The notes under the pieces are model-generated. The model did not search any database, was not told where the DNA came from, and saw nothing but the letters and a program-made list of their open reading frames with translations. Shown here piece after piece: positions 62,933 through 64,000 of a stretch of 64,000 nt of DNA; within the stretch, counting starts at the first letter, position 1, and each line of letters begins with the position of its first letter. Position numbers and translations under genes: made by a program. Source of the stretch: Bradyrhizobium forestalis (GTDB taxonomy: Bacteria > Pseudomonadota > Alphaproteobacteria > Rhizobiales > Xanthobacteraceae). Where the stretch lies: the NCBI RefSeq assembly GCF_002795245.1, contig NZ_PGVG01000022.1, forward strand, positions 56,348 to 120,347. The letters are read 5' to 3'.

Positions 62933-63613
62933 ATGACTTCGCGCGACTCCGCCCCATCTGAAATCACGCCGGCCGTGCTGCTGCGCGCTTATGCCTGCGG
63001 CATCTTTCCGATGGCGGAAAGCGCCGACGATCCGACCCTGTTCTGGGTCGAGCCGGAGTTGCGCGGCGTCATCCCGCTCGACGGCTTCCGCGTCGCCTCA
63101 CGGCTTGCGCGCACCGTGCGGTCGGACACGTTCCGCGTCACTGTCAACACCGCGTTCAAGGCGACCATCGCCGGCTGCGCGGCGCCGCAAGTCGGGCGCG
63201 AGGACACCTGGATCAACAAGCGCATCCGCGACCTCTATGGCGGCCTGCACGAGCTCGGCCATTGCCACAGCGTCGAAGCCTGGCAGGGTGACGACCTCGT
63301 CGGCGGGCTCTACGGCGTCAGCCTCGGACGGGCCTTCTTCGGCGAGAGCATGTTCCACACCGCGCGCGATGCCTCGAAGGTCGCGCTGGTGCATCTGGTC
63401 GCGCGGCTCATCCATGGCGGCTTCGAGCTGCTCGACACCCAATATGTCACCGAGCATTTGAAGAGCTTCGGCGCGCTCGAGATCTCGCGGCGGCGCTATA
63501 CGGCGCTGCTCGACAAGGCGCTGGCGGGCGAACCCGGAGATTTCCTGAGGCTCTCCGCCGGCGAAGCGATTCCCGGCGCGCGCGCGCTCGAGATCATCGC
63601 CTCGCGGCAATGA
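62933..63613 (+). CDS. aat: Leucyl/phenylalanyl-tRNA-protein transferase
   Basis: A 226-residue enzyme that adds Leu or Phe to N-terminal Lys/Arg of proteins, marking them for ClpS/ClpAP degradation (N-end rule). It shows RAYACGIFPMAESADDPTLFWVEPE, WINKRIRDLYGGLHELGHCHSVEAW, GGLYGVSLGRAFFGESMFHTARDASKVAL and DTQYVTEHLKSFGALEISRRRY, the core of the Aat family. Start ATG at 62933. Follows the kinase by 59 bp. Confidence 0.95.
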   Translation: MTSRDSAPSEITPAVLLRAYACGIFPMAESADDPTLFWVEPELRGVIPLDGFRVASRLARTVRSDTFRVTVNTAFKATIAGCAAPQVGREDTWINKRIRDLYGGLHELGHCHSVEAWQGDDLVGGLYGVSLGRAFFGESMFHTARDASKVALVHLVARLIHGGFELLDTQYVTEHLKSFGALEISRRRYTALLDKALAGEPGDFLRLSAGEAIPGARALEIIASRQ

Positions 63614-63668
63614 TCGTCGGCCGCGCTTAAGCGGAATAGCTTTAGGTTGAACTGATTGCCGCGGCTCT

Positions 63669-63840
63669 TTCACCTCTCCCGCTTGCGGGAGAGGCGTAGG
63701 CCGCCGCCGGCGGCCGTCATCTTAAGAAACGCCGAGGCAAAGCCTCGGCTATGGCGAAGCGCCGGGTGAGGGCTTTGTCCTCTTGGGGAGTGCCCCATTG
63801 CGGAAACACCCTCTCCCCGACCCTCTCCCGCTTGCGAGAG
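63669..63840. repeat. Intergenic repeat region with CTCTCCCGCTTGC arms
   Basis: Copy 2 of the 26-bp arm (63669-63694) contains the palindrome CTCTCCCGCTTGCGGGAGAG. Between it and a further related segment (CCTCTCCCGCTTGCGAGAG, 63822-63840) lies AT-neutral non-coding sequence with AAGCCTCGGC and GCCGAGGC inverted arms. No gene is supportable from 63614 to the window end at 64000; a minus-strand open frame there looks like translated repeat. Confidence 0.6.
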
Positions 63841-64000
63841 CTTTGCGCAATGTCTTGTGCGGGAGTGAGGTTCGATTTCGGGCTTTTTTTGAACGACCTC
63901 GGGCGTCGGGCGCGAAGTGGACAGGTCCGTTTTCGCGGCCGATCGGTGGTGGCGGTCGATGGCAGTCATGCTGCGGCCCCTGCGGGCTGCAGTACCGCCC

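Noticed and set aside
63670..63969. A 99-codon minus-strand open frame at the window end
   Set aside because: It translates through the repeat arms (SHPALRHSRG- and RKRER-type peptides) and has no gene-like features.

Overview
The window is a high-GC chromosomal segment from an alphaproteobacterium, most likely Bradyrhizobium or a close Nitrobacteraceae relative. The evidence is the gene set and order (anmK divergent from tyrS; sufB-C-D-S-sufT-sufA; aroQ-accB-accC with aat nearby), two Omp25-type beta-barrel proteins with the WTGFYVGG signature, a DUF1236 protein, and several dispersed intergenic repeats of a kind I associate with Bradyrhizobium. The genus call is inference. About 55 protein genes are supported. 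I see no rRNA, tRNA, CRISPR array, transposase or prophage.

Layout. 1-8.3 kb: DedA membrane protein, parE (topoisomerase IV subunit B) followed by a strong terminator and a short diverged copy of its own 3' end, two Omp25-like porins, an SDR, an FAD monooxygenase and a Gly/Ala-rich secreted protein. 8.4-15.7 kb: an unknown small protein, a caspase-like secreted protein, an AraC-type regulator, RhlE-type helicase, a GGDEF protein, a lone fabA and a TfoX-like protein. 15.9-22.8 kb: the SUF Fe-S assembly operon on the minus strand, with a second cysteine desulfurase upstream of sufB and a candidate Irr-type box between them. 23-29.6 kb: alpha/beta hydrolase, a GST-SugE pair preceded by three copies of a palindromic operator, anmK/tyrS, an MFS permease, a DoxX protein and an unannotated 28-residue membrane peptide. 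29.8-45 kb: a chemoreceptor, a giant AsmA/YhdP-like protein, a one-cysteine peroxiredoxin with a histone-like tail, an M23 endopeptidase, an EamA transporter, a beta-hydroxyacid dehydrogenase, prfB with a canonical programmed +1 frameshift, PBP1A and an AMIN-domain amidase. 45-50 kb: a 705-bp gene-free, hairpin-rich leader and rne, whose S1 domain carries a ~240-residue insert with a His/Asp-rich block, then a DadA-like oxidase. 50-57 kb: dctA, bioY, an aminotransferase, an M48 protease with a repeat region, a DsbA-like protein and a DUF1236 protein. 57-64 kb: aroQ-accB-accC, a translationally coupled three-gene His-kinase/response-regulator cassette, aat and a terminal repeat region.

How the genes work together. 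Envelope building and turnover is prominent (PBP1A, AmiC, M23 protease, AnmK, YhdP-like, M48, DsbA-like, porins). Core information processing (ParE, RNase E, RhlE, TyrS, RF2, Aat) and cofactor or lipid supply (SUF, BioY, AccBC, FabA) make up most of the rest. No large accessory island is visible. The most unusual signals are regulatory or architectural: the triple operator, the RNase E insert and leader, the parE tail copy, the inverted 49-bp repeat pair, and the signalling cassette lying between accC and aat.
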